Source: Rossellomorea vietnamensis
GTDB taxonomy: Bacteria; Bacillota; Bacilli; Bacillales; Bacillaceae_B
Direction: 5' to 3'
DNA length: 64,000 nucleotides
Assembly (NCBI RefSeq): GCF_025398035.1
Contig: NZ_CP104558.1
Span: 2,832,501 to 2,896,500, forward strand
Made by a program: the position numbers and the translations under genes. This document shows, piece by piece, positions 51,829 through 59,608 of the stretch. The notes under the pieces are model-generated. The model had not been told where the DNA came from and did not search any database. It was given only the letters and a program-made list of their open reading frames with translations. Numbering within the stretch: the stretch's first letter is position 1; every line of letters begins with the position of its first letter.

Positions 51829-51945
51829 CTATGATTGCTATGGATCATCCCATGGCAGGAGCAGCTTCTGGAGAGACCGCGGGAGATCCGCGGCGCCGAA
51901 GGGTTCATTATCTCAGGCAAAAGGACAGAAGAGTATCGGATATGT
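51829..51945 (+). ncRNA. Glycine riboswitch aptamer
   Basis: The conserved glycine-aptamer blocks are in order: GGAGAGACC, a CCGCGG-GAGAT-CCGCGG stem, CGCCGAAGG, and TCTCAGGCAAAAGGACAGAAG; CTTCTG (51865-51870) and CAGAAG (51926-51931) close P1. A separate hairpin (GCTATGG/CCATGGC, 51837-51856) stands just upstream. Only one full aptamer is present, so this would be a singlet type. Confidence 0.88.
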
Positions 51946-52009
51946 ATTTGGCGTGCAGGTAATATTTATTATTAGCATGATAAATTGTATTTGTTATTCT
52001 TATGACCAC

Positions 52010-52039
52010 GAGATTGGAGCCCATCCAATCTCTTTTTTT
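52010..52039 (+). terminator. Riboswitch expression-platform terminator
   Basis: A perfect 9-bp stem, GAGATTGGA (52010-52018) with TCCAATCTC (52024-52032), is followed by TTTTTTT, 36 bp before the permease start. Located between aptamer and gene, it is the likely on/off element. Confidence 0.88.
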
Positions 52040-52075
52040 GTGCTTATTTTTACTGGTTATGAGGAGGAGTTAAAG

Positions 52076-53404
52076 TTGGAACAACGAGAATTAAAGAGGG
52101 ATCTATCAAACCGGCACGTTCAGCTGATCGCTATCGGGGGGACGATCGGTACGGGACTATTCTTAGGTTCCGGCAAGGCGATACAGCTTGCCGGTCCCTC
52201 TATCATCTTGGCTTACTTGATTGTGGGTATTGCCCTGTTTTTCGTAATGAGGGCGCTTGGGGAGCTGTTGTTATCGAAAGCCGGGTTTCAATCGCTGCCA
52301 GACATTGCGGAAGAGTATCTTGGACCCCGGTTCTCCTTTGTGACGGGTTGGACGTATTGGTTTTGCTGGATCATGACGGCGATGGCCGATGTGATCGCTG
52401 TTGGTGTTTATGTGAAATATTGGTTTGATATCCCGCAATGGGTCCCTGCCCTCATCTGTGTCATCATATTGTTGGGACTGAACCTATTAACGGTCAAGCT
52501 GTTTGGGGAATTGGAATTTTGGTTTGCTTTAATCAAGGTCATTACAATCCTTGGGTTAATTGCCCTTGGTGTCATTTTGCTGGTGACTGACTCGGGAGTG
52601 GTTACGGTTCAAAACCTGTGGGAGCATGGCGGATTTTTCCCGAATGGAATATCAGGGTTCCTCCTTGCTTTCCAAATGGTCATCTTTGCCTATGTCGGTG
52701 TGGAATTAGTCGCCGTATCGGCAGCGGAAACATCGAATCCGAAGAAAAACATCCCGTCTGCCATCAATAAAATTCCTTTGAGAATCTTATTTTTCTACGT
52801 TGGAGCTCTTACCGTCCTCTTGTTCATTAATCCATGGATGGAACTGAATGCGGGAGAAAGTCCGTTTGTGAAAACATTTAGCTTGGTCGGAATTCCGCTG
52901 GCGGCAGGCGTCATCAACTTTGTCGTTTTAACATCAGCGGCATCTGCCTGTAATAGCGGGATGTTTTCTACCAGCAGGATTCTGTATCATTTAAGTAAAG
53001 ATCATCAGGCATCACCTCGTTTTGCCAGACTGAATCAAAACCATGTTCCGGGTAACGGGTTATTCCTATCCACACTGGTTATTTCTGCAGGGGCTCTATT
53101 AAGTAAGCTTATACCGGAACAGGCCTTTGGCATCGTGACGACGATCAGTGCCATTTGCTTTATTTGGGTATGGGGCATCATTCTGATCTGTCATATTAAG
53201 TATAAAAAAACCCGTCCGCACTTACACGAGAAATCGTCATTTAAAGCACCGTTCACTCCTCTGATAAATTACGTGGTGCTAACATTGTTTGTGGGGATCC
53301 TTGTGATTATGCTTTTTTCCGAGGCTACTCGCCCAGCCTTACTGTTGACTCCTCTATGGTTCATTCTCTTATTTATTTTGTATCGGATGAGGAGCAAAAG
53401 ATAA
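52076..53404 (+). CDS. Amino acid permease, CycA/AapA-like (glycine, D-alanine, D-serine)
   Basis: This APC-superfamily proton symporter of 442 residues has 12 membrane segments. It opens with RDLSNRHVQLIAIGGTIGTGLFLGSG, very close to E. coli CycA, and shares GWTYWFCWIMTAMADV, NFVVLTSAASACNSGMFSTSR and KTRPHLHEKS. The start is TTG 52076, 6 nt after GAGGAGGAG; the open frame extends 41 codons upstream through the riboswitch terminator, which cannot be coding. Glycine riboswitch control fits import or balance of glycine. Confidence 0.9.
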   Translation: MEQRELKRDLSNRHVQLIAIGGTIGTGLFLGSGKAIQLAGPSIILAYLIVGIALFFVMRALGELLLSKAGFQSLPDIAEEYLGPRFSFVTGWTYWFCWIMTAMADVIAVGVYVKYWFDIPQWVPALICVIILLGLNLLTVKLFGELEFWFALIKVITILGLIALGVILLVTDSGVVTVQNLWEHGGFFPNGISGFLLAFQMVIFAYVGVELVAVSAAETSNPKKNIPSAINKIPLRILFFYVGALTVLLFINPWMELNAGESPFVKTFSLVGIPLAAGVINFVVLTSAASACNSGMFSTSRILYHLSKDHQASPRFARLNQNHVPGNGLFLSTLVISAGALLSKLIPEQAFGIVTTISAICFIWVWGIILICHIKYKKTRPHLHEKSSFKAPFTPLINYVVLTLFVGILVIMLFSEATRPALLLTPLWFILLFILYRMRSKR

Positions 53405-53456
53405 CGCTCATTGTTACAATGGAAGTAAGACGAAAATCACTAGGGGGAACGAGATC

Positions 53457-54437
53457 ATGACATACAATAAAGTCCGATGGGGAATCATCGGCTGCGGAGA
53501 TGTGACAGAAAAGAAAAGTGGCCCTGCATTTCAAAAGGTAAAGAACTCAGAGCTTGTTGCCGTCATGCGGAGGACAGGTGAGCTGGCGAAGGATTATGCT
53601 GAAAGACATGGGGTAGCGAAATGGTACGATGATGCTAATGCCCTGATTAACGATCCTGATGTGGATGCAGTTTATATTGCTACGCCGCCAGGCTCACATA
53701 AGGAATATACGCTGACGGCAGCGGCTGCTGGGAAACCTGTTTATGTGGAGAAGCCGATGGCACGTACCTTCAATGAATGCAATGAGATGGTGGCTGCTTG
53801 TGAGGAAGCCGGTGTCCCTTTGTATGTGGCATACTATCGCCGGGCTCAGGAACGCTTTTTGAAGATAAAAGAATTGCTTGATCAAAATGCAATCGGAGAC
53901 GTTCGTTTTGTCTCATCGACTCAGTATCAAACAGCAGGTGAAGACGTAAAAGGGTCAGATCAATTACCTTGGCGTGTTCAGCCTGAGATAGCGGGAGGTG
54001 GCTTGTTCTTCGATTTGGCCAGCCATACCCTTGATATACTTGATTTTCTACTCGGACCGATTCAAGAAGCAAAAGGTTTTGCTTCCAATCAAGGGGGATT
54101 TTACGAGGCGGAAGATATCGTGACGGGTACATATCAGTTTGAATCCGGCGTTCAAGGTGTTGGGACATGGTGTTTCACGGCTTTTGAAAATGTGGATAAG
54201 AATGAAATCGTCGGAAGCAAAGGGAAAATCAGCTTTTCTACATTTGGAGATGATCCCGTCACATTGACGACTGTCGAAGGAAAAGAGCAATGGAGTTTTG
54301 ATCGGCCGCTTCATGTCCATCAGCCGCTTGTCGAAACCATTGTGAAGGAGCTGACCGGGAGTGGCGTTTCGTGTACGAGTACTGGAGACTCTGGTGCACG
54401 TACTAACTGGGTAATGGATAAGATTGTAGGGAATTAG
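53457..54437 (+). CDS. Gfo/Idh/MocA family oxidoreductase
   Basis: The 326-residue protein has the N-terminal NAD(P)-binding fold (WGIIGCGDVTEKKSGPAF, YIATPPGSHKEY) with the catalytic-lysine motif EKPMART, and the C-terminal oligomerisation domain. The family oxidises or reduces sugars and related cyclic polyols; substrate is not predictable. GGGGGAACGAG precedes the ATG. It has a single-gene unit, with a bidirectional terminator next to dus. Confidence 0.88.
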   Translation: MTYNKVRWGIIGCGDVTEKKSGPAFQKVKNSELVAVMRRTGELAKDYAERHGVAKWYDDANALINDPDVDAVYIATPPGSHKEYTLTAAAAGKPVYVEKPMARTFNECNEMVAACEEAGVPLYVAYYRRAQERFLKIKELLDQNAIGDVRFVSSTQYQTAGEDVKGSDQLPWRVQPEIAGGGLFFDLASHTLDILDFLLGPIQEAKGFASNQGGFYEAEDIVTGTYQFESGVQGVGTWCFTAFENVDKNEIVGSKGKISFSTFGDDPVTLTTVEGKEQWSFDRPLHVHQPLVETIVKELTGSGVSCTSTGDSGARTNWVMDKIVGN

Positions 54438-54462
54438 CAGCCTGCTGCTATAAAGCATCGGT

Positions 54463-54506
54463 AAAAAAAGAGAGAGGTGCATTGGTTAGCTCCTCTCTCT
54501 TTTTTC
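54463..54506. terminator. Bidirectional terminator, Gfo/Idh gene / dus
   Basis: A 15-bp stem, AAAAAAAGAGAGAGG (54463-54477) with CCTCTCTCTTTTTT (54492-54505), gives T runs on both strands between convergent genes. Confidence 0.88.
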
Positions 54507-54517
54507 ATTACTTTTAT

Positions 54518-55513
54518 TTACTTAGACACAGAAAATCCTTCCGCATCTTTCACTGCATCCGCATATTCATCAAGCAAAGCACGGACTTCATCGGTGGTCT
54601 CTGATTCCATCAGGCGATTTCGTAACTCACTCGCTCCCCTGAATCCACGTACGTAGATCTTAAAGAAGCGGCGAAGCGGTTTGAATTGGCGTGGCTCAAG
54701 TTCTTCCGAATACTTATCATGAAGATCGAGCTGCAGGCGAAGAAGATCGAGCAATTCCCCACTCGTATGGTCTTTCTTCTCCTTTTCGAAAGCGAACGGA
54801 TTATGGAAGATCCCCCGTCCGATCATAATGCCGTCCACACCGTATTTCTCCGCAAGTTCAAGTCCCTTCTCTCGGTCAGGGATGTCTCCGTTGATCGTCA
54901 GTAATGTATGAGGGGCGATTTCGTCACGAAGCTTCTTGATTTCAGGAATCAGCTCCCAGTGGGCATCCACGTCACTCATTTCCTTTTTCGTGCGAAGGTG
55001 GATGGAAAGATTGACAATGTCCTGTTCCAACAAGTGTTTCAGCCAGTCGTGCCACTCCTCGACTTTTGTGTAACCAAGTCGTGTTTTCACACTGACGGGA
55101 AGTCCTCCTGCTTTGGCTGCCTGGATGATTTCCGCTGCGACATCCGGTCGGCGGATCAGGCCGGATCCTTTTCCATTCGCTGCCACATTGTGCACCGGAC
55201 ATCCCATGTTGATGTCGATTCCGCGAAAGCCCATTTTAGCCACACCGATACTCGTTTGACGGAAGTATTCAGGTTTATCACCCCAAATGTGAGCGACCAT
55301 CGGCTGTTCGTCTTCCGTGAACGTCAGACGCCCGCGTACGCTGTCCTTTCCCTTCGGATGACAGTAGCTTTCTGTATTCGTGAACTCTGTAAAAAACACG
55401 TCAGGTCTCGCCGCTTCACTCACCACATGACGAAAAACGACATCGGTCACGGCTTCCATCGGTGCCAGAACAAAAAATGGCTTAGGCAACTCATGCCAGA
55501 AATTTTCTTTCAT
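54518..55513 (-). CDS. dus: tRNA-dihydrouridine synthase
   Basis: This FMN enzyme reduces uridines in tRNA D-loops with NADPH. The 331-residue protein starts [17 protein letters not shown], has the catalytic cysteine C105 in [25 protein letters not shown], and the FMN-phosphate motifs NGDIPD and [12 protein letters not shown]. It resembles the second Dus of B. subtilis (YfjN) more than DusB next to the folate genes. It is alone on the minus strand. ATG 55513 has an AAAGGG-type site upstream. Confidence 0.92.
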   Translation of the reverse strand: MKENFWHELPKPFFVLAPMEAVTDVVFRHVVSEAARPDVFFTEFTNTESYCHPKGKDSVRGRLTFTEDEQPMVAHIWGDKPEYFRQTSIGVAKMGFRGIDINMGCPVHNVAANGKGSGLIRRPDVAAEIIQAAKAGGLPVSVKTRLGYTKVEEWHDWLKHLLEQDIVNLSIHLRTKKEMSDVDAHWELIPEIKKLRDEIAPHTLLTINGDIPDREKGLELAEKYGVDGIMIGRGIFHNPFAFEKEKKDHTSGELLDLLRLQLDLHDKYSEELEPRQFKPLRRFFKIYVRGFRGASELRNRLMESETTDEVRALLDEYADAVKDAEGFSVSK

Positions 55514-55750
55514 ACTCTATTTAAACCCTTTCCTTTAGGGAAGCATGTTCCCAAAATTAAAAAGTAAGATGCTTTACTGTTATCCATGCCCGGTCAGGAT
55601 GGATTCCAACCAGTATATACTTTAATGGTATTGGACGAAAAGTGCAAGGGAACGTGTCGTCTTGTTGGGAGGGAAATACTAATTATTGAAGAAAAATGCA
55701 CCAAATCCCAAATCGTTTAATAAGGCGGTCGGAATAGGGCTTTCAGTACG

Positions 55751-55778
55751 TTGAATATGGAAGAATTTATTTTATAAT
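55751..55778 (+). promoter_or_regulatory. Possible promoter in the 55514-55859 gap
   Basis: TTGAAT (55751-55756) and TATAAT (55773-55778) with 16-bp spacing, 82 bp before the YiaA-type gene. Another TATAAT stands near 55804. The rest of this 346-bp gap holds the dus upstream region and no gene I can support. Confidence 0.45.
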
Positions 55779-55859
55779 ACCGAACACAATCTGTAAAAAA
55801 TTGCTATAATTGTTTACAGAAGCAGTGTATCGACCTGCGACAGTAAAGGGGAGCGGCCA

Positions 55860-56330
55860 ATGTCTGAGTTGAATGAAAATCCGTTAATGAAGAGTGATGA
55901 AAAGAAACCGAAAATTAAGGTGGAAAGAAAAGAAGGGGAACCAACTTCCGCATTTAAAGGGGCAAGTTGGGCAGCTCTTGTGATTGGGGTTTCCGCTTAT
56001 TTGATCGGCTTGTTCAATGCCGGAATGGAACTGAATGAGAAGGGGTATTACTTTGCAGTATTGGTATTCGGACTCTATGCAGCTGTATCCCTGCAAAAAG
56101 CGGTAAGAGACAAGGAAGAGGATATCCCTGTTTCGGGCATCTATTATGGGCTCAGCTGGTTTGCCGTCATTGTAGCCGTATCGTTGATGACCATCGGACT
56201 TTATAACGCCGGAAGTATCATCTTAAGTGAAAAAGGATTTTATGGAATGTCGTTTGTTCTTAGTCTGTTTGCGGCCATTACGATTCAAAAAAATATCAGG
56301 GACACACAGGTGGCAAGAGACAGAGATTAA
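55860..56330 (+). CDS. YiaA/YiaB-type membrane protein, four helices
   Basis: The 156-residue protein has a charged N-terminal tail (about 40 residues) and two copies of the YiaAB two-helix unit: SWAALVIGVSAYLIGLFNAGMELNEKGYYFAVLVFGLYAAVSLQKAVRD and SWFAVIVAVSLMTIGLYNAGSIILSEKGFYGMSFVLSLFAAITIQKNIRD-like halves align well. Function is unknown. AAAGGGGAGCG precedes the ATG. Confidence 0.85.
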   Translation: MSELNENPLMKSDEKKPKIKVERKEGEPTSAFKGASWAALVIGVSAYLIGLFNAGMELNEKGYYFAVLVFGLYAAVSLQKAVRDKEEDIPVSGIYYGLSWFAVIVAVSLMTIGLYNAGSIILSEKGFYGMSFVLSLFAAITIQKNIRDTQVARDRD

Positions 56331-56461
56331 TGATGGGGGTGGTACTGATTACAGTACTGCCCTTTGTCGTTAAAACGTTCCTGACAAGCCCACTCATCTC
56401 ATCGTCAATACGAATACTTTAGTAACAAGACGATTAATCAGTATCTATAGAGGTGAGAAAT

Positions 56462-57817
56462 GTGTACCAAGATCCAGGGTTTTTAAAAGGTCTTACGGGC
56501 GAAGTGGTGACGGTGAAGGATTCGGTTTATGACGAAGCCCGACAGGAATGGAATCGAGCCATCAATAAGTTTCCGTTGGTGATTGTGTATTGTGAAAGAA
56601 AGAAGGATGTGGTGAATGCCATCTGTTGGGCACGAAAGCATCATGTCAGTATCCGTATACGGTCAGGCGGGCATCATTATGAAGGGTATTCTACCGGTGA
56701 TTTGGTGTTGGTCATTGATATCAGTCGTTTGAATGAGCTGAAATTGGACAAGCAACGGAACATGTTGAAAATAGAAGCGGGAGCAAAGAATACAGAAGTA
56801 TATGATCTGATAGGATCCAATGGCTATGTTTTCCCGGGGGGGACTTGTCCGACGGTTGGTGTGTCGGGATTTACACTCGGTGGTGGCTGGGGATTTTCGA
56901 GCAGGCTTTACGGATTGGGATGTGACAGTCTGATTGAGTTGGAGCTGGTCGACTACCAGGGAAGGCTTATCAGGGCAAACAAATATTGCAACTCCGATCT
57001 GTTCTGGGCATGCGGTGGTGCCGGCGGAGGGAATTTCGGGGTCATTGTCAGTATGACCTTCCAACTTCCGGAACCGACGAATTGTCCTGTCACGCTAGTA
57101 AGGTTCTATTATGTGGGCACCACCAGTGAAAAGCAGGCACAAGTGATGAACGTTTGGCAGAACTGGTTACCTGGACTTGATAAACGGATGACGATTGTGG
57201 TCAGTTTCTATAACGCTGAAGGTGAAGGACTGGGTATCTTTGCGACAGGATTTTTCTATGGCTCATCTGCACGTGCCAGGGAGATTTTACAGCCTTTTGC
57301 AGAGGTGGAAGGATTCCGGGTAGAGCTTGAGACCTCCTCATTCCTTGAAGCGGTGAAAAAAGTGGAAGAAACGTATCCTCCATCTGAAAAATTCAAGTCG
57401 ACGGGCAGATTTGTTCAAAGGCGTTATTCACCTTCCGAGCTTAAGCATATCGCAGACCTGGTGCAGGAACCGGCAGCAGGTTCCGTGTACGCGGCGGTAT
57501 CCTTTTATGCAATGGGCGGGGAAATCAGGTGTGTCGGTAAAAGAGAAACGGCCTTCTTCTATAGGGATGCAAGATACATCATGGGTATCCAGTCGGTATG
57601 GACAGAAGATTCTGCTGCGGAAGAAAACCGGGAATGGGTCAGAGGCCGTTTTGAATATATTAAAAGCATCACAGAAGGGTCCTATGTGAATTTTCCCATC
57701 AACAAACTTAGGAATTATGAATGTGAGTACTTTGGGGAGAATGCGAAAAGATTGGATAAGGTGAATAAGAAATATGATCCGTATAATGTGTTCAGGTTCC
57801 CTCAGGGGTTGAGATAA
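56462..57817 (+). CDS. FAD-binding oxidoreductase, berberine-bridge-like, bicovalent flavin predicted
   Basis: The 451-residue protein has the FAD_binding_4 (PP-loop) domain and the C-terminal BBE segment (NKKYDPYNVFRFPQGLR). H71 in RSGGHHYEGYS and C129 in PGGTCPTVGVSG line up with the histidine and cysteine that attach FAD in two places in glucooligosaccharide-oxidase-type enzymes. No signal peptide, so it acts in the cytoplasm. Substrate may be an oligosaccharide, alcohol or alkaloid-like compound. GTG 56462 is preferred (GAGGTG six bases before); GTG 56453 is inside that site. Confidence 0.85.
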   Translation: MYQDPGFLKGLTGEVVTVKDSVYDEARQEWNRAINKFPLVIVYCERKKDVVNAICWARKHHVSIRIRSGGHHYEGYSTGDLVLVIDISRLNELKLDKQRNMLKIEAGAKNTEVYDLIGSNGYVFPGGTCPTVGVSGFTLGGGWGFSSRLYGLGCDSLIELELVDYQGRLIRANKYCNSDLFWACGGAGGGNFGVIVSMTFQLPEPTNCPVTLVRFYYVGTTSEKQAQVMNVWQNWLPGLDKRMTIVVSFYNAEGEGLGIFATGFFYGSSARAREILQPFAEVEGFRVELETSSFLEAVKKVEETYPPSEKFKSTGRFVQRRYSPSELKHIADLVQEPAAGSVYAAVSFYAMGGEIRCVGKRETAFFYRDARYIMGIQSVWTEDSAAEENREWVRGRFEYIKSITEGSYVNFPINKLRNYECEYFGENAKRLDKVNKKYDPYNVFRFPQGLR

Positions 57818-57860
57818 AGAGTGGCTGTTTGGCTGCTGAATAAGAACATTCGACATGCCG

Positions 57861-57968
57861 GCACGATTTTTCTAAGCTACGCATGATTAGTTGAAATCTC
57901 GCATGAAAAACGTTTAAACCGCACGATAATAGAAATCCCCGCACGATCCAGTTCATTTCTCGCATGAT
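57861..57968. repeat. Six-unit array of GCAYGA motifs with 20-bp period
   Basis: GCACGAT, GCATGAT, GCATGAA, GCACGAT, GCACGAT and GCATGAT start at 57861, 57881, 57901, 57921, 57941 and 57962, so spacing is 20, 20, 20, 20 and 21 bp. The intervening 13 bases are A/T-rich and not conserved, although TAGTTGAAATC, ATAGAAATC and CAGTTCATTTC are alike. It lies between convergent genes, ahead of their shared terminator. Confidence 0.8.
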
Positions 57969-57992
57969 TCTTTCTATAAAAAATACTCCATA

Positions 57993-58041
57993 AAAAAGAA
58001 GTATCCAAGAACAATAAAACGTTCTGGATACTTCTTTTATG
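57993..58041. terminator. Bidirectional terminator, oxidoreductase / MFS genes
   Basis: Stem AGAAGTATCC-A-AGAAC (57997-58012) with GTTCT-GGATACTTCT (58021-58035), with one bulged A, is flanked by A and T runs on both sides. Confidence 0.85.
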
Positions 58042-58045
58042 AACG

Positions 58046-59236
58046 TTATGCAGTTGTAACCTGCTTCTGATCCAACCGATAACTCAAGAAAGTGAGCAGA
58101 CTCGCACAAATCGCAACCACTCCGCCGACGAGCGTCACATTCATCAACGGTCCCTGGTGGTAGACAAGACCACCGAGTGCCGATCCCATGGCGATGCCGA
58201 CGTTGCTCGCAACCGGCATCAGGGAAGCGGCGAGGCCGGTCGCTTTCGGTTGATACACACCGGCAAGGTCGATCAAGTAAAGCTGGGTCGAGGTGGTAAG
58301 GAGGATGGCCATCAGAGACATCAATCCAATGTTCATTAATCCAACAATAAAATGATCGGTCGTAAAGTACAGGGCAAACAGGACAAATGCCTGGATAAGA
58401 AACACGAATCGGAGGCGTCCGATGGCATTGTGACTGGCAATCTTCCCTGCAAGGATGTTGCTGAAAATCGAAATGAACCCGTAAGCGAACAGGATCAAGC
58501 TGATGGAGCTGCCTGGTGCTCCCATCTTGTTCAGAATTGGGACAAGATACGTAAATACTGCATAGGTCGCCCCGAAGCCAAGGGACGGAATGAAGAAAGC
58601 CATCAGAATCCTGGGGTGGGTCAATAAGGAGAACTGATCACGCATGGAACTGCGGTATTGACTAAGCTTACTCGGTAAATTCATGAAAGATGCCAAAAAG
58701 GCAACAACACCTAGTAACGTCGTCAAAAGGAACGTAGCATGCCAGTTGTACCATTCGGCAATGACCGTTCCGATTGGGACTCCGATGACGTTTGCCAGGG
58801 TGAATCCGCCGAACACGAATGAGATGGCGACGCCTCTTTTTGTGACGGGAATGGCTTCACTGGCGATTGTCATGGCAAGGGAGATCAATACGCCTGTCAC
58901 AATCGCTGTCAGCATCCTAAGCGCCATAAGCATGACGTAGCTTGTTGAAATCACGCACAAAGCATTCAAAACGATGAACGACCCTATCAAACACAACACC
59001 CATTTTCGCTTTGGAAAATGGCTTGTTGCCGACATGACAATGGGCGTGGCTATGGCAAAGGTAATCGCAAAAGCTGAAACGAGCGTGCCTGCCTTTGCAT
59101 TGGTTATATGAAGACTTGAAGAAATCTCCGTTAAAATCCCGACGATGACAAATTCGCTTGTCCCGAGAACAAATGTTAGTAATGTAAGAGTAAAAATAAG
59201 GAACCAATGTTGTTTAGATAATACCGTTTCTTTCAT
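58046..59236 (-). CDS. MFS transporter, DHA1 drug/arabinose-efflux type
   Basis: The 396-residue protein has 12 membrane segments and the DHA1 signs: VLGTSEFVIVGILTEISSSL in TM1, the loop 2-3 region, and antiporter motif C-like GVAISFVFGGFTLANVIGVPIGT in TM5. It resembles YdhP/AraJ-type exporters. ATG 59236 is chosen because GAGGT precedes it; the open frame extends 16 codons upstream without a ribosome-binding site. Substrate is not predictable. Confidence 0.88.
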   Translation of the reverse strand: MKETVLSKQHWFLIFTLTLLTFVLGTSEFVIVGILTEISSSLHITNAKAGTLVSAFAITFAIATPIVMSATSHFPKRKWVLCLIGSFIVLNALCVISTSYVMLMALRMLTAIVTGVLISLAMTIASEAIPVTKRGVAISFVFGGFTLANVIGVPIGTVIAEWYNWHATFLLTTLLGVVAFLASFMNLPSKLSQYRSSMRDQFSLLTHPRILMAFFIPSLGFGATYAVFTYLVPILNKMGAPGSSISLILFAYGFISIFSNILAGKIASHNAIGRLRFVFLIQAFVLFALYFTTDHFIVGLMNIGLMSLMAILLTTSTQLYLIDLAGVYQPKATGLAASLMPVASNVGIAMGSALGGLVYHQGPLMNVTLVGGVVAICASLLTFLSYRLDQKQVTTA

Positions 59237-59424
59237 AAGTACCTCTTTTCTAAGTTGAATATCCATATGGGTTAGAGTGGGCAAACAATTTAACCATCAT
59301 ACCATAAACCGTTTTTATACAGGAAGCCTTCTGATTAAAATAGTCGCAAAAGAGCAGGACTCCATTTTCATGTCCTGCACAGCGTCTTCTTTTTTACTTT
59401 ACGATCTGGTTTGATTTGAGGTAA

Positions 59425-59553
59425 ATGTGGATATATCTTCTAAATAAGTTCATTAATAAGGAAGAATGTGATGAATTTGAACAGATAGTAGAACAACAAT
59501 TTATGTTGATCCACCACCATGAATTAATTGAAAACCATGTGTTGGACAACTAA
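59425..59553 (+). CDS. Possible 42-residue small protein
   Basis: The frame ATG 59425 to TAA 59551-59553 encodes a 42-residue acidic, probably helical peptide with three adjacent histidines (IHHHELIENH). TTGAGG lies 5-8 bases before the ATG. A good terminator hairpin (59582-59604) follows on the same strand, which supports a transcript. No homologue recognised; could equally be the 3' end of an untranslated RNA or a remnant. The rest of 59237-59424 shows nothing else. Confidence 0.35.
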   Translation: MWIYLLNKFINKEECDEFEQIVEQQFMLIHHHELIENHVLDN

Positions 59554-59581
59554 GCAAGTGCTATCGAGAACGCTAGAACAG

Positions 59582-59608
59582 ATCCGTCTCACTAAGAGAC
59601 GGATTTTT
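59582..59608 (+). terminator. Terminator opposite the ydbT 3' end
   Basis: A perfect 9-bp stem, ATCCGTCTC (59582-59590) with GAGACGGAT (59596-59604), followed by TTTT on the plus strand. It overlaps the last ydbT codons, and has no T run on the minus side, so it serves a plus-strand transcript. Confidence 0.7.

Noticed and set aside
51953..52075. N-terminal extension of the amino acid permease (41 residues).
   Set aside because: It would read through the riboswitch terminator hairpin; family alignment and the ribosome-binding site place the start at TTG 52076.
57861..57968. CRISPR array.
   Set aside because: The conserved core is only 7-8 bp, spacers are 13 bp, and no cas genes are near.
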